Of a stretch of 64,000 bases of DNA, positions 1 through 12,078 are shown in pieces. The notes beneath the pieces were generated by a model. That model worked only from the letters and a program-made list of their open reading frames with translations, had not been told where the DNA came from and made no database searches. Origin of the DNA: Pohlia nutans (lineage: Eukaryota > Streptophyta > Bryopsida > Bryales > Mniaceae); assembly GCA_022496805.1 (NCBI GenBank), contig CM040085.1:23403811-23467810 (forward strand), read 5' to 3'. Numbering within the stretch: position 1 is the first letter of the stretch; the number at the start of each line of letters is the position of its first letter. The position numbers and the translations under genes were made by a program.

Positions 1-185
1 AAAAAAAAAAACATTTTTTTCGCTGCCCGGATTTTTCGGGCAAAAATCCCTTTTCTTTGGCTGCACGGCACTTCCGGGCAGCCAAGCTATATACACACGG
101 TTGCCACTCGGGTTTGAACTTGGGACCTCATACTTATGACTCTACTCACTAACCAATTCACCACCACTAGAACTTGATGAACAAT
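1..185 (-). mobile_element. tRNA-derived SINE-like fragment
   Basis: Read on the minus strand, about 177 down to 105 looks like a tRNA head. It has an A-box-like TGGTTAGTGAGTAGAG and, on the + strand at 110-121, the complement of a B box (AGTTCAAACCC). A body with an internal CCGGGCAGC/GCTGCCCGG pair and a T-rich tail follow toward position 1. Plant SINEs have this layout. The window edge cuts it, so the far end and any target duplication cannot be seen. The tRNA of origin is not assigned. Confidence 0.4.
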
Positions 186-232
186 GCATGATTTTTTTCT
201 TACATATACACTTAATACTATTCTGTGTTTTC

Positions 233-590
233 AAACTCAGCAGACGTTGGCGGCCATTTTGACATAGTAAAATATTTTTTTCAAAACTCTTTAGACTAAG
301 AAAAGCTAGGAAATCAAGTTCAGTTTCATCTCCAAAAATCCGTTTGTGATTTTAAGCCTCCATTCAAAAGTTATAGACAAAATTCAGAGAGGGTGTTTGA
401 AAATATCAAAAAATATATTCCTTGCTACCCCACTCTGAATTTTGTCTATAACTTTTGAATGGAGCCTCAAAATCACAAACGGATTTTTGGAGATGTAACT
501 TAGCTTGATTTACCAGCTTTTCTTAGTCCAAAGATTTAAAAAAGAAGTTATTCTACTATGACAACATGGCCGCCACAATTTGCTGAGTTT
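233..590. mobile_element. Foldback MITE (inverted repeat, about 355 bp)
   Basis: The two halves are imperfect reverse complements. The left end reads AAACTCAGCA and the right end TGCTGAGTTT; inner arms such as ATCCGTTTGTGATTTT near 342 and AAAATCACAAACGGAT near 471 pair. The loop lies near 400. It is non-coding and abuts the next element at 596. The superfamily is not clear. Confidence 0.6.
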
Positions 591-595
591 TTTTT

Positions 596-1176
596 TTAAC
601 CCCTAAAGGATCGTAAGGCCCCCATGCGGCCTTTAGAACTAGAAAGTGAGAAAATTCCGGTTCTTGGGCTTTGAATTGTAGGATGAGCAACAAAGAGACC
701 CTGGCTCTTTTTGAGAGCCAAATCTGTAGGTACTTCTTGATCGAAATTCATCAAGTGAGCGATTTTTGGTGATTTTTTTAAGTTGCACGGTGGGTATCTA
801 GGCGTCACTTCAGACCCTCATATCTTTCTCTTTACACCTCCAAATTCCTTGAAATTTTTTTCGCATGGTTTAAATGATGATTTCTACTCACAATAAAACT
901 TTCAGAATTTTTGGAGCACTTTTGAACAATCTGATTTTAGCATGTGTACAAAATACCCGAAACAAGTTCCACCAATCTTCTTAACGGTTGCATTTCTCAA
1001 AAACTATGCGATTTTGTTGATCTTTTTTTCATAAAAAAGCTACGTAAATCTTCTTTAGTTTCAACGGTGCCGATCGTCAAAATTACCCCACACTAATAAG
1101 GCATTGAGCTTGCTACAAGAGCTAGTCAAGAAAACAAGAACTAAGTTCAACACCCCCCCGGTCCTTTAGGGGTTAA
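596..1176. mobile_element. TTAA-flanked MITE with piggyBac-like ends
   Basis: Bounded by TTAA at 596-599 and 1173-1176. Just inside are inverted ends CCCCTAAAGGA and GGTCCTTTAGGGG. A TTAA target duplication with ends starting CCC is the hallmark of piggyBac-type elements. No transposase is encoded; open frames inside are short. The same ends recur at 40216, 51192, 55367 and 59373. The interior differs from those copies, so it is another subfamily. Confidence 0.65.
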
Positions 1177-1498
1177 ATTGTGAATGATTAAATCTTTGCT
1201 TTGGTACCTCGTTTCTGGCCTTCTGGGGCATAAAGGCCAACCTCGTGGATCCGTGGGGTTAAGCACTTCGAGTTTTTTTGGCTTTTTAATGCTTTCACTT
1301 TCAAACTTTTGCCTTGCCTTTGCCGTTTTGTAGATAGAATTGTTACTTTGAATTTCAAATGCTTTTTAGTGTTTGATGATGGTTTGAATGCACTCTTAAG
1401 ATTAGGTTGAATGTGAGGTTTAATATGTTTTCCTTTTAGTTTTGTGCCTTTGAGATTGTATTAATTTAATGCTTTGGATTTTCAAATTGTTTATCCAG

Positions 1499-4400
1499 GA
1501 TAGTGAGACCGTGGCCTAGTCACAGTTGGAGGAGGTTGATCTTTGCAAAATCAATACTCTTTTGGAGGATGAGGTCGAGGTTCAGGAGAACGAGGAGGAT
1601 GACGATGAGGCGGACGAGGAGGACATTGTAGAAGAAGATGAAGATTTACAGGAGTTTGCTCCTGCAGTTGAAGAGGAGTCCGAGGTCCAAGAGGTAGTAG
1701 ACTTGGACACTTATGTATTTAGATATTGTACTTGTGCAATTCTAGATTCCGTTACGGATAGGATGCCTCTTGATGTGGCGAAGTACGCGGTTCGTGAGGC
1801 GAGAAGGCGTTATGCCACTCGGCATAACCAACGTGTTTGTGAGGCACGAGAACTTGCTCGTGTCCATGCGAGGGTGACGCCTAGACGGTCTCCTCACCTT
1901 TGTTTACCTTGATCCTTGTGAATGCTAGTATCCACGTGCATTTATGCACTTGTACTTCAACCGTTTGGTTCATAAATCATTTGTTTGAATAATTATTGTT
2001 TGTTTTATACTTAATTCCATGTTTGTAGATTTCTACTCGAGTTTCACCTATCGAGGAGCCTGCGGAGTCTGCCAACCCGGATGAGAGTGAGGTCTCCATC
2101 CGTATCAAGCAGAAGCAAGACTCTAATGCTGTTATCAACCGCCTTCGGATTCGGCCAGTGGAGAAGTCTCGCCTAGGTATTCCTCTTTGCCATTTTCCAG
2201 CTCTCCCGTTGGTACGACCTATTAATATGGCAGATGTCCAGCGACTCGAGAACGAGTTTGTCACTGGGTATCAAGACGGGGATTGAGTTCTTTATGTTGC
2301 CCTCCACAACAACAAGGATGAAGATCTCAAGGTGACCGAGGACATTTCCTCAACGTGGAGCCCGTTGTGGAAGCGGGCTAGTGAGGCGTTTGATGAGTGC
2401 ATGGCAGCCGACCCGGATCTTGCCCAATTTGTAGGCAAGATGTTCTTTGTATGGGAGGGAAACCATAGGTTGACAGCGTGGTGGCGCCATGTCAACCGTT
2501 TCCATGCCAATGAGGAGTCATGGCACATTTCCCCTGCTTGTATTGTGTTGGATTCAAGGAAACAAAGTGGTGTATTGATGAATGCCATGAACGACATCAA
2601 TTGGTAAGTCAACTTCTCCATTTCAATTCTCTAGTGCTTTCTTTGTTTTCCCTCATGTCAAGTTTTAACTTCTCTTGGTGCACTTGTAGGTCAACAGAGA
2701 ATGATCATACAGTCAAAGCCAGCGTTCCCTCTAAACTACACCGTGTGCGGTATTTTGGTGCGTTGGAGTTAGAAGAGTTTAAAGACCTCATTACGCCCGA
2801 GGAGTATGTTGCTTGTGTTAATGCCAAGAAGAAAAGCTCCACTTGGTATCCATTGACAATCGATGTCTTTGTGTCCTTCCTTTATAAGGTATTTGCCTAT
2901 TCCATTGATCTTTATTTCTTTTCTTTCTCTATTTCTTTACTCATTAACATGTGGATTTCTGCAGAGAGAAATCTCTCAAGCTTTGGACGCTGCAGCACGA
3001 GCTTACAAGGACAACACACCTCCACAGGAGAGAACTGCAATTGGTGTTTTCAAAGCTATGTCATCTGCGGAGGAGAAGGCTAGGAAGTCTTACCGGTCCA
3101 AGAGTTTTGAAAAGTACATTGCAGTTGCAAATCCCAAGAATAGTGAAGCCTTCTTTGATGAGGTACTCCACCTCCTAGCCTCACTTTTTTTATTCTTTTC
3201 AATTGTAGATTCTTTTCTCAATAATGTTTATAACATTCTTTTTTATTCTTGTAGATTAACAAGCACTATTCCAGCAACACGGTCCCCGATATGTTCATTG
3301 AGAAGCTTGCCAAGGTGGCAAATGCTCATGTTGAACCTCGGTTTAAAATAAAGTGGCTTCAGTGGTGGAATTCCACCTTGATGGTGAGAGAAGGGAACAA
3401 ATTCCCTTCTCTACCTTTGAAGGAGAAGACTTTGAACGAATGGCTCCACAAAGCCTCCTTTTGGGCTCAAGTAAGTATTCTTTCATTTCTCTATGATTGT
3501 GTTCATTGTCCCCTTTGGTTTGCTAATTCCTTATTCATTTTTGTAGTTGGAGGACAACGTTGAGAAAGAGTTCGAGGCTTTAGAAGTCACTCTCGGGCGT
3601 CCTATCCATTGGAATGCACACGGAGGTGTGCTCCAACCTGACGCATACGTGGATAGATGGCGCATTATCTTCTGGGACCATGCCTTCTTGTCTTACTTTG
3701 AGGACAAGGCTGCTCACAGATTTCTGAAGGGCCAAAATCACCTTGCCTTTGTGGATGGACCGAATATCACATATCATGTGCTCTATAGGTAAGCTCGTAA
3801 CATTCTATGCTTTGATTGCATTTTCTTTTATGTCATGAAAGTTTCTCATTCCTCAATTTTTTTTTCCAGGTATATCTTTCACGAGCTTCTTCCCAAAGAA
3901 GCTCTTTGTGCTTCGTTTCTTCCGGTGTATATCGAACAGTGGGTGGATGACTCCACGTCGGACTACTTTTATACTGAGGACCATGAGGTGTGGCCTGATA
4001 CCCACCTCAAGTAGGCAGGATGGTATTTGGATTGCTCCAAGGGCTACATTCCTCCCTCAGAGAAGGCTTTGCATGCCACTTTGAATGCTGAGGCTCCTTC
4101 GCAGATTCCGGTGTACAAGCCCTCAGTGCAAGAGGAGACGAAGAAAGAGACTTTCATGGCTACCAAGGGCAAGAAGGAGTCTAAAGGCAAGAAAGAGCCC
4201 AAGGGCAAGAAGGGCAAGACTGTTGATACTCCTTCAGGTACTCCTGCTTCTCAAACCACCATCTCCACCCGTTCTGCTACGAAGGCTGCTGTGGAGGCTT
4301 CTACCGCCCCTATCATCGTTGGTAGCCCTTCAATTCCACTTGTTAGTGTTGTTCCTGCACCTTTTTATAGCACAGCCACTGCCCCCGCCTTCACTCGCAA

Positions 4401-5963
4401 GAGGAAGGCTCTTGCTGCGGCTACAAGTGCCACTTCCTCGGAGGCTACTTCCACGTACACTCTCATTGAGAATGTGTACATGGGGGACCTCATGGAGCAT
4501 TTCAACAAGACCAAGACCCACCACGAGGCCTTCCTCCGGATTGAAGAGTTCCTTGTTAAGATAAGAGTTTTCTCCTTTCACATTGTTCCAATTTTTTTTC
4601 CTACAAGCATTCTTCTTCCTTGTTTGACAATTCTTTTTTGTTTTCTAGGTTGGAGGCGGCCGCTCTCGCTCCAACACAAAGAAGCCCAAATCCCACTCTG
4701 GTATTGACCTCATCTTTGCAGATGTTCCAGAGAACCTCCCAGTGCCAGCTATCTCTAGCTCCCCCTCTGATATCCCCGTGTGGAACCGCCGTGGTGAGTT
4801 CTACATGGATGATCTCTTCACATTTGCTGAAGATCATCTCCACGACAACGGTGTCTTTGTGATCATACATGGCGATGACCCCAAGGTGCACAAGGAGCTT
4901 CGCAATTGGTGCAAGGGGGCTAAATGGAGTGTGGCAAGGGATTGGTGGGGTGTCAATGACCTTCACCTTACCTCCGCTCAAGATCCAAACATGTTTGTAA
5001 GTTTTTTTCTCTTCTCACCCTATTTCTCTTCAAATTTCAATCTCCTCTCTTTGTCACTAAGTATGTGGTTCTTTTTTTTGTAGACTAAGCGCTTTTTTAT
5101 CAAGGTGCTTGTGCCCCTTGGCGCCTCTCTCATCGTGTATGAGGCCACGGAGTTTTCAAAGTTGGGCTTCTCACTTGAGAAGGATTCCCTCCTTCACAAC
5201 TTCACAGATGAGGATATCCAACTCCTCAAGGATGGCACAGTGACATGGAGAGGGGCTCGGGAGAAGCACAAGGAATTTTTGAGCATCATCATCCACACTC
5301 TCACCCAAAGGCACGACATTGTCTTGGATTGGCACCGAGATTGGCACGCAGCCACAGGTTTCTCCATTACCTCCCTTGCATTGTCTTTGTTCTTCATTTC
5401 TTGCATTTCTTGTGGTTTTGTTTGGCTCATTCATTTTTTTTCTTCTAGGTGCTTCCATTAGTGCGTGTTGTGAAGGTGAGCGCCACATTGTGGCGTTGGA
5501 GGCGGACACGGAGATCTTTGAGGCCATCCTTCGCCCCATGCGGGATCCCATGCCTCCACCACAGCCTACTGTTGACCTCGAGGACTATGATTCTGAGGAG
5601 CCTCCCCAGAAGCTCTTACGACGCCAGAGGCACTGTAAGTAAGTCGGTTTGTTCACTTGGCACACCATTGTTCATCTTCTTCTCTTCTCCTTCTTTACTA
5701 ATGCTTATGTATCCTCTTATATTCTTGTTTCTAGAGTTCCACAGGCGAGCCCGATCCGTGTTCTCCGTCCGAGCTTCTTTGGAAGCCGTCCAAGGGAATT
5801 TGAATTGCCATCGTATGCTGTTGAGGTTGCCCATCAGCAAGCGGTTGCAGCTTCACCACCCTCTCGTCGCATCCAGAAGTTTGATAGGGGGGTATACCGA
5901 TTTATGGATATAGAGGCTAAACAAGGCAAGGATAGTGATGTTGAGAGGAGTCATAGCCCTTGA
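1499..5963 (+). pseudogene. ParB-like / DNA aminomethyltransferase fusion gene, copy 1 (disrupted)
   Basis: Eleven exons can be traced: 1499-1873, 2029-2603, 2690-2888, 2965-3162, 3255-3470, 3547-3788, 3870-4560, 4649-4996, 5084-5357, 5449-5638, 5735-5963. They sum to a multiple of three (1,178 residues plus stop). The first exon is acidic (runs of E/D) and the least certain. Exon 2 carries a ParB/sulfiredoxin-like domain with GKMFFVWEGNHRLTAW. Exon 7 is a Lys-rich then Ser/Thr/Ala-rich linker. Exon 8 has DVPENLPVP where N4/N6 methylases have DPPY. Exons 9-10 join to DIVLDWHRDWHAATGAS, the place of the SAM-binding FxGxG motif, followed by RHIVALEAD. This IV-then-I order is that of beta-class amino-MTases. 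In-frame stops are TAG 1517, TGA 2284 (Cys in copy 2) and TAG 4012 (Gly in copy 2). The intron after 4560 begins ATAAG. The domain assignment is by motif only; catalysis is doubtful. Confidence 0.7.
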
Positions 5964-7019
5964 TTAGGCCTCTTGATTGTGGAGACTTGAGCTCCTTATG
6001 TTTTCGTTTAATTTGGATTTTATATGAAGTTTTTTGTCTTAATTTATTTACATCGGTGTTCACAAGAGTCCTTATTCTATTTGCACTTTTCATGGTTTTT
6101 AATGATGACGTCAGCCCTAATTTAGATGTAAACCATACAAAAACAAAAATGTATTGTTTTTTGTAAGTAATGCCGTGGAAAATCATTGAAAATCCATTAA
6201 TTTGTTTTGAACTAGGATTTCGAGAATTCTACCCATATCCATGGATTTGGGGTCCTTTTCTTTAAAAATTAACTAAAAATAACCCAATGTCCACGGTCAT
6301 AGGCATTTTTCCTACTAAAAATTATTTTTTTAAATGAAAATATGCACTCTCCAAACTCTGCTCTCCGCTCTACACTCACACTACTAAGTTTCCCATTTGA
6401 GTAAAGAAAGGATTCTTATCTTGCATAAATCTTCTACTTTAATCCTTTAAATAAATCCCACGACACCACTCCATGCTTTCTCCATTATCATGTGATACAA
6501 TTATTATATCATAAAATTTCTACAACGACGCTAGCGTGCGAGCCTAGAAGGGAGAGCCCAAGAGCGGAGAGCGGTGATTTGGAGAGCCTAGAGCCTAGGA
6601 TCTATCTGAATTTAGAGACAGACACTAATTTTAGAAAATAAATTACTAAATTAAGGGTTATTACTAATATTAGTAAATTTTGGCACCCTATGATCGCTGG
6701 ACCTATAACCGTGGGTTAGTACTTAGTGTAGGACAATGTTAAAGGTTTAGAGTAAATAGGTAGAAAATTATAGGGTACATGGGTGGAATTCAACCCCATC
6801 CGGTGAGCTTCTTGAAAGGAGACAAAGAACGGAAAGAGAACATGTGGATCTATATGTAGTATTTTATTTTTTGCTTTTTTTCTAATACATAGTTATAGTG
6901 GTCAAACTTATCGTGCAAGTACTTCAACCAATTCGAAATAGGGAATCTGCTATTCAAAAGAGGAAGCTACTGCTTCTAGTACTAGTCTCCCCGTCTAAAC
7001 ACTGATCGGTTGTCATTTT
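5964..7019. other. 3' flank of copy 1, no gene seen
   Basis: AT-rich sequence after the stop codon, holding the 3' untranslated region of the gene and the TIR element at 6290-6715. The purine-rich GAGCCTAGAAGGGAGAGCC stretch near 6540 resembles, in reverse complement, the AGGCTCTCAGGCTC stretch near 23283 downstream of the second copy. Some of the 3' flank may therefore have been duplicated with the gene, or the same MITE sits behind both. Confidence 0.35.
6290..6715. mobile_element. TIR element with CCACGGTYATAGG ends
   Basis: Left end CCACGGTCATAGG (6291) and right end CCTATAACCGTGG (6702-6714) are inverted with one mismatch, about 425 bp apart. A single CCCACGGTTATAGG end also occurs at 23226, downstream of the second ParB-methylase copy. 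No coding potential; no target duplication could be fixed. Confidence 0.45.
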
Positions 7020-10000
7020 TCAATCCTCGATCTTGATTATTCCAGCAGCCAGAAGAATCTTTTTAACCTCATCCAAGCTGAGAGTAGGAGCATGCATGTA
7101 CGTGTCAACTTTATAGTCCAGCTTGCAAAAGTAACAAAAAATATAGTATAGATGCTTGCAGTTGACGTATTGGCCACGCCTCCTAACAGCTGCAGAATTC
7201 ATGCTGGCGTAATGTGGGCAAGTACATGACGGAAAATTGCACAATGTGATATTGTACAAATTTTCGTCGGGCTCCACCCCGGACTGGAGCACGATGATGG
7301 CACCAAGCCCGGGGTACGGGAGGAGGTTTAGGCGGAGAATATTGGCCTTGACGTTTCGTGCACTCTCCCATTGATTCCGGTGAGCTTCCGTGGGAGCCTT
7401 GGTGTTTCGTCGCACGTTTTTGCCGTTTCGAGAAGATGGGATCCTATCAGCATGCAAAGGCCTCGGGTGAGTCCAGAGCATTGGCTCAAATACCTTGGAC
7501 GTTGTAAAGAGGCGACGAGGCGAAAGGGCTGTGGTGGACTGAAGACGAAACCCGGCCTCCTGGAGCTCTAGGATCTCTGAACGCGTGAGGTCCGTACCAG
7601 AGAGGACGGGCCAAACGTCCGGGATGTCCGGGCGGTCTATGACGAAGAAGCGCTTCGGCCCCATGACACATCGTGCGATTTGGTCAGGACAGAACCAAAA
7701 ATCAGCAGTTTGGGGTTTGGTCCCTTTGTATTCCGTCCTAGTGCCTCGATAGGTTGGAGCAGCTGTGGCCTTACCGCCCTTTGCAATCAACATCTTGCAC
7801 TTGTTGCCATTTCCCGCTTGTACGGCGTGACACTGCTTTCTGGACTTGTGCGATATCCTTGCAATGTGCCATTTCGAGGTGTCACATTCAGTCTCCAACA
7901 CCCTAGTTGTGAATGGTACCGGAGAAGTAGATCTTGGTGATTGCTCCGAGTTCATTCGAGCAGCGGCAGATCGTGTTTGGACACGTGGATGCGAGAAGTT
8001 CACCTTGTCGGGCCGATGAGAATCTCCCTCGCAACCCACTGGCATGTCGAGTTTTCTTTTCATCGAGCCAAATACCTCTTCTCCTTCCAAGTGTGGAACT
8101 CGTGTGGAAACCTCCGCAGCACCCGGCATGTTGTTAATTGCTTCAGCGATCTTCTTGCCGTCATGGGATGCCATAGCCCTCTTCAGTTTGAGATCGTGCT
8201 TGGAAGGACCAGTTCCAGATGGGCCTCGACATAGAAATGTTCTATAGTTGGTCATCTGCATGAAGGCACGGGCCCAATCATTGGTGGTGGCCACAAAGAG
8301 GTCCGACCCTCGTTTCCCGGAGGCTTGCAACCACTTGTTGTGAACTGTCTCTGCAAGGTTGCAGGTTGGGATGTCTGCCAGTTCATCTGCGGTAAGATTC
8401 TGCAGAAATTGCATCACACTATAAATGTTACATACAATGACTTGGATCTCACCATCACCTGAACAACTTAAATCAATGACGGTGGTGTAATAACAAATAA
8501 ATAGATAATCTCATCGTCAGAATTTTTTTTAGATTTTTTTTCATTTTCCTGTGTTCTCCACGATGATTTTAGTAAAGTTAGCTGAACTTTTTTTCCCGGG
8601 AAAATAGGTCTCGGGGCCGAGACCTATTTTCTTAGTGCTCATTTTTTATCAGGATTCTATTGTAGAAGAAGATATCCAAGCAACCGTTCAGCCCGAGGCT
8701 TCAGCATTTGACCCGGACAGAAGTACACGCGACCTTGGGGAAGGACCATTGACTACAACATATTCCAAACATCTACGTGAATTGAGAGAGTGCTTCTAAC
8801 ATTGTACCGTTTCCATGAAACCGCCCCATTGACGATAGCGAAAGTGCCAAAAAGCCAACCAATCTTCGAGCTCGCGAATCGCATCTTCAGTGGCAGCACC
8901 TGAAGAGTACCACCATGCTCTCAACTCGAGGTACATCCTGTCAGCTTCGTCCATCGTCTGGGCGTCTTTATATCGCTTGCAAAGCCTGATGTGTTGACTG
9001 TGAAAGTTCTTGGCGATCAGCTTCTCAGTGTGCTTGTGCATGCTCGTTGCCCAATGGAATAGACATGTCCTTTCACGGTCTACCATGGGCGCAAAAGGAT
9101 TGCCGGAGCCATAGACGATACGAACGGCATTGAAGTTTGCTTGAGCGCTGTCGCACATGAATCCTTAGAAGTTTGGATTTGGTACGCCGTTGTTGTCCAT
9201 TACTTTGTTCAGGCAACGCCATAATATAAGCTGGCCCTCAGTGCCTTCTGTTTGCATATCGCATACAGCGATGGTCATCACCTTGCAGTAGGTGGAGTCA
9301 TAGACATGGCAGGCAATAGTGGTCCATGGCTTCACTCTCTTCACGTGATCAAACATGACGAAGCAATTCTGTAGGTCTCCACCGGGTTGCATCCTTCTCA
9401 TAAGGTCGACACCACTACCGGGGCCATGAACCAGCATCTTAAAGAGATATACCTTATCTTGTCCTTGGCCTGGGAATACACTGTCGTGTATGAATTCAAT
9501 CTTCGCATGCCGCTTCATCTCCAAGATTTGATCAATCTCGCCTTTGCCTTTGCCCTGTGCGCGGAAGGTGGCGATCATGTTCCGAACGTTTGGAGAGCTG
9601 AGCATGCAAAACTTGTCCATCACCTTGTCTAGTTCTTGTCCATGCAGCATCTCCTTTGGGCCAGGCCCACTATGGACAAGAAATGTCTCGAGAAACTCCT
9701 TGCTGGCTGCAAGAGCGATGGCCGAGTTCTTGGCGGTGGGAGTCTTCGCGACCTCCGATGCAATCAAGCCGGTGATGGTCTCCATAGTCTCCTTGCACTG
9801 TCCTTCGGCGACGGGATGTCGATGATAGCCCAAATGGATACATGCACGAGACCTGTCATTGACGTTGAGCACGTAATACACCCGTGCGGAGCAAAAGTCG
9901 CGACAAGATGGGGCATTCTTGCAGACCTTACAAACTATAGAAGAATCTGGAGGAGGACTTTGACAAACACTATGCGCAAAGTTAGTAGTACCCGTCCACT

Positions 10001-11045
10001 CCGTCTCATTCTTCTTAGAGTTTCTAGCAAGATAGTCACAATCTTCGTTGTCACAACGCAAGTGCCCAACGCAGGTCGACCTCCTGAACTTCAAACCAAA
10101 GGAGTTGTGGATGTTGGACGTCGTGGTGCGGCACCATGTGTGGCCGTCATAACACTTGTCCATCCCCTCCATGCTTTGGGATCCGGAAGAGTGTACGAGT
10201 CCTCGACACGGTGGTAGCTCAAAAACCACATCCCCATCAAAATGGGAGGGAAGGAACTGCACCTTGTGATACTTTATGCAGTCAAAGTCTATGTGAGCCA
10301 GTTCATTTCGAGAGCCTGGAACACTTTTGAGTTTTCGCAGACATTGCATAACACTAGGACAGTTTTGTGAACTATTAGGATGTAGAGGAGGGAGGGAGAA
10401 TGAAGTGGAAGATGGACTATTGGCGGGAGTGCGGACAGGTAGAGGAGATACAACATAGGGAGCTGGTTCATTTAAATTTGGGCGTTGCGAATGCAGTGAT
10501 GGTGTTTCCCCCTCCGATTCACTAGACAACTCAATGATGGGGTCTAACTCGCGCTTCACATTACGAAGATTGACCATAATATCAGTGACGGAACGAGTTG
10601 GATCTGCAGACTGCCTACTATCACGACGAGAGAGAGGTAGCTCTACAGTGGATGTATCTGAGGCAGGGGCTAAAATTTCCGTAGATGCAGCAAGTTGCTG
10701 CGGGGTAAGACCATATGCCCTATACTGACCAGGATGGAGGAGCCAGTAGAAACCCTCGTCCTCTCTACATCTAGTCTGTAATACACCTTCTTTAACTAAT
10801 CCATACTTCTCTAGGACTTCTTCTTCAACCATAATGGAGCCTTCTGCTAGCCCGAACCGAATGTAGAGAAGGTTGGAGGTGACTTTGACAAAGCCACTTT
10901 CACCTACGGGTAGAACTAGCGGGACCTCCTCACCCCTAACGAAAATACTGGCCATAGAAATGATCTTGCTAGAAAGATAGTAGTGGTTTAAAGAAGAGAT
11001 ACAAATCTGCAATGAAGACACGCGAATATGAATTGTGAGGGACAT
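7020..11045 (-). pseudogene. MULE-like transposase with SWIM zinc finger, disrupted
   Basis: Three open blocks lie in order on the minus strand. The likely start is the internal ATG at 10955 (MASIFVRG), 30 codons into the open frame. Block 1 ends at a TAA at 9167-9165; the same frame resumes at once with GFMCDSAQANF to 8796, so one nonsense codon splits the transposase core. Block 1 contains a Cys/His-rich segment (CVGHLRCDNEDC, CKVC, CIHLGYHRHPVA) and the first acidic residue region FDHVKRVKPW. Block 2 has CDSAQANF and RTCLFHW, the second D and CxxH of MULE cores. Block 3 (about 8408-7020) starts after a TTTCTGCAG acceptor and ends with a SWIM finger (CTCPHY then NCKHLYY, residues about 398-422 of 465). 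The join between blocks 2 and 3 (8796-8408) is unresolved: an intron, or a frameshifted stretch, containing the palindrome at 8600-8631. Transposase or domesticated relative; the stop argues for decay. Confidence 0.7.
8600..8631. repeat. Perfect 32-bp palindrome containing TCGGGGCCGAGACCT
   Basis: Arms of 15 bp (GAAAATAGGTCTCGG and its exact reverse complement) flank a 2-bp GG centre. The core is the same motif repeated about 13 times between 15309 and 18354. It lies in the gap between the second and third coding blocks of the MULE gene. Confidence 0.9.
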
Positions 11046-11604
11046 TGAATTGAGGTTGAGTATATATCATGATGTCGTATACAAAGGAGTGCCTATATTC
11101 AGAGTCACCGCAGTAATTTAAAACTAGACGCTGAGACAGGTCTAAGATTGGAGCCGCCCTGAAACTGACATCAAATTCACTTTAAGTAGGTGACTAATCT
11201 GAACAATGTCAGAGTGTTATAGAGACGGAATATATCGTGCTCCATGCATGCATCAGCTCGCAATTCAAAGTTCATGAGTGGATGTAATGAGAGTGGGAAG
11301 AATCTAATTCAGCGTTGGCTAAGTCATATAACAAAAAGTGATAAAATATTCAAGTAAAGAAATTGTCGTTGAGATTTATTTATACTGAAAGGAATAACCA
11401 ACATACTTTATGAAAGTGCAGCGATACTATAGATGGGGCTTCTATAGTCCTCGTGTCATAATAAACATATTTATCGTTTGTATTGCTAATGTATTTCTAT
11501 ACTATAATATCTTGTTTAGTAGAAGGGTACTTTGAATTAATCATATAAATCTAAGCTGCAGCTTTCAAAAAGGTAGCTCAAATGTCTTTTCAATGACCGC
11601 GGGA
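11046..11604. other. Upstream region of the MULE gene, no gene seen
   Basis: Non-coding sequence 5' of the minus-strand MULE gene. I see no clear TATA box or terminal inverted repeat partner for the element. Confidence 0.3.
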
Positions 11605-12078
11605 TTAGATGGGCATGGTGTTTGGAACAGAACCCCAGAATGGAGGCTTGGGTTCATCGTCAAAGAAATCTTGGACGGCAGCAGCAATCTCTTCAGGCAC
11701 AATCGGAACACCCTCGCTTTCAAGGTTGCAAGGGTCGGGGAGTTCCAGCAATTGACAAACATAATGAGACCACATGAGCCTCCAGACAAGAGGATGACGA
11801 GGGTAGGAGTCCCAAATTCCACACGGAACGCGGTAGAATCGGAGAACATCTTTGTCAAACAAGATGATTGCGAGGTCGACGTTGTAGTCTTGACCTCTTG
11901 GGAATTCGGCCATCCACAACTCCACTGCACCCTACAAGCTATCAATGGGATACTTCATTTGCTCTAAACGTCCATTCCTGGTCACCGTGGGATAGTCTTC
12001 TAAGCTTCGCGCTCCTAAACTCCAAACTGATGGCATCACGATCTCTTCCTCTTCGGAGCAAGCATCATACGCATCCAT
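11605..12078 (-). pseudogene. Hypothetical small protein, split by one in-frame stop
   Basis: On the minus strand an ATG at 12078 opens an acidic frame (MDAYDACSEEEEIVMPS) of 48 codons to a TAG at 11934-11932. The frame then continues without a break for about 108 more codons (GAVELWMAEFPRGQDY ... FWGSVPNTMPI) to 11605. The composition is that of a real protein: W, P and D/E rich, with phrases such as FYRVPCGIWDSYPRHPLVW. I do not recognise the family. It sits upstream of the MULE gene in the same direction, so it could be an accessory frame of that element. The single nonsense codon makes it look recently disabled. Overlapping frames on the + strand and the second minus frame are shadows. 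Confidence 0.4.

Noticed and set aside
7371..8247. Plus-strand frames opposite the SWIM-domain block, and 9387-10217 opposite the MULE core
   Set aside because: Antisense shadows of a well-supported minus-strand coding sequence.
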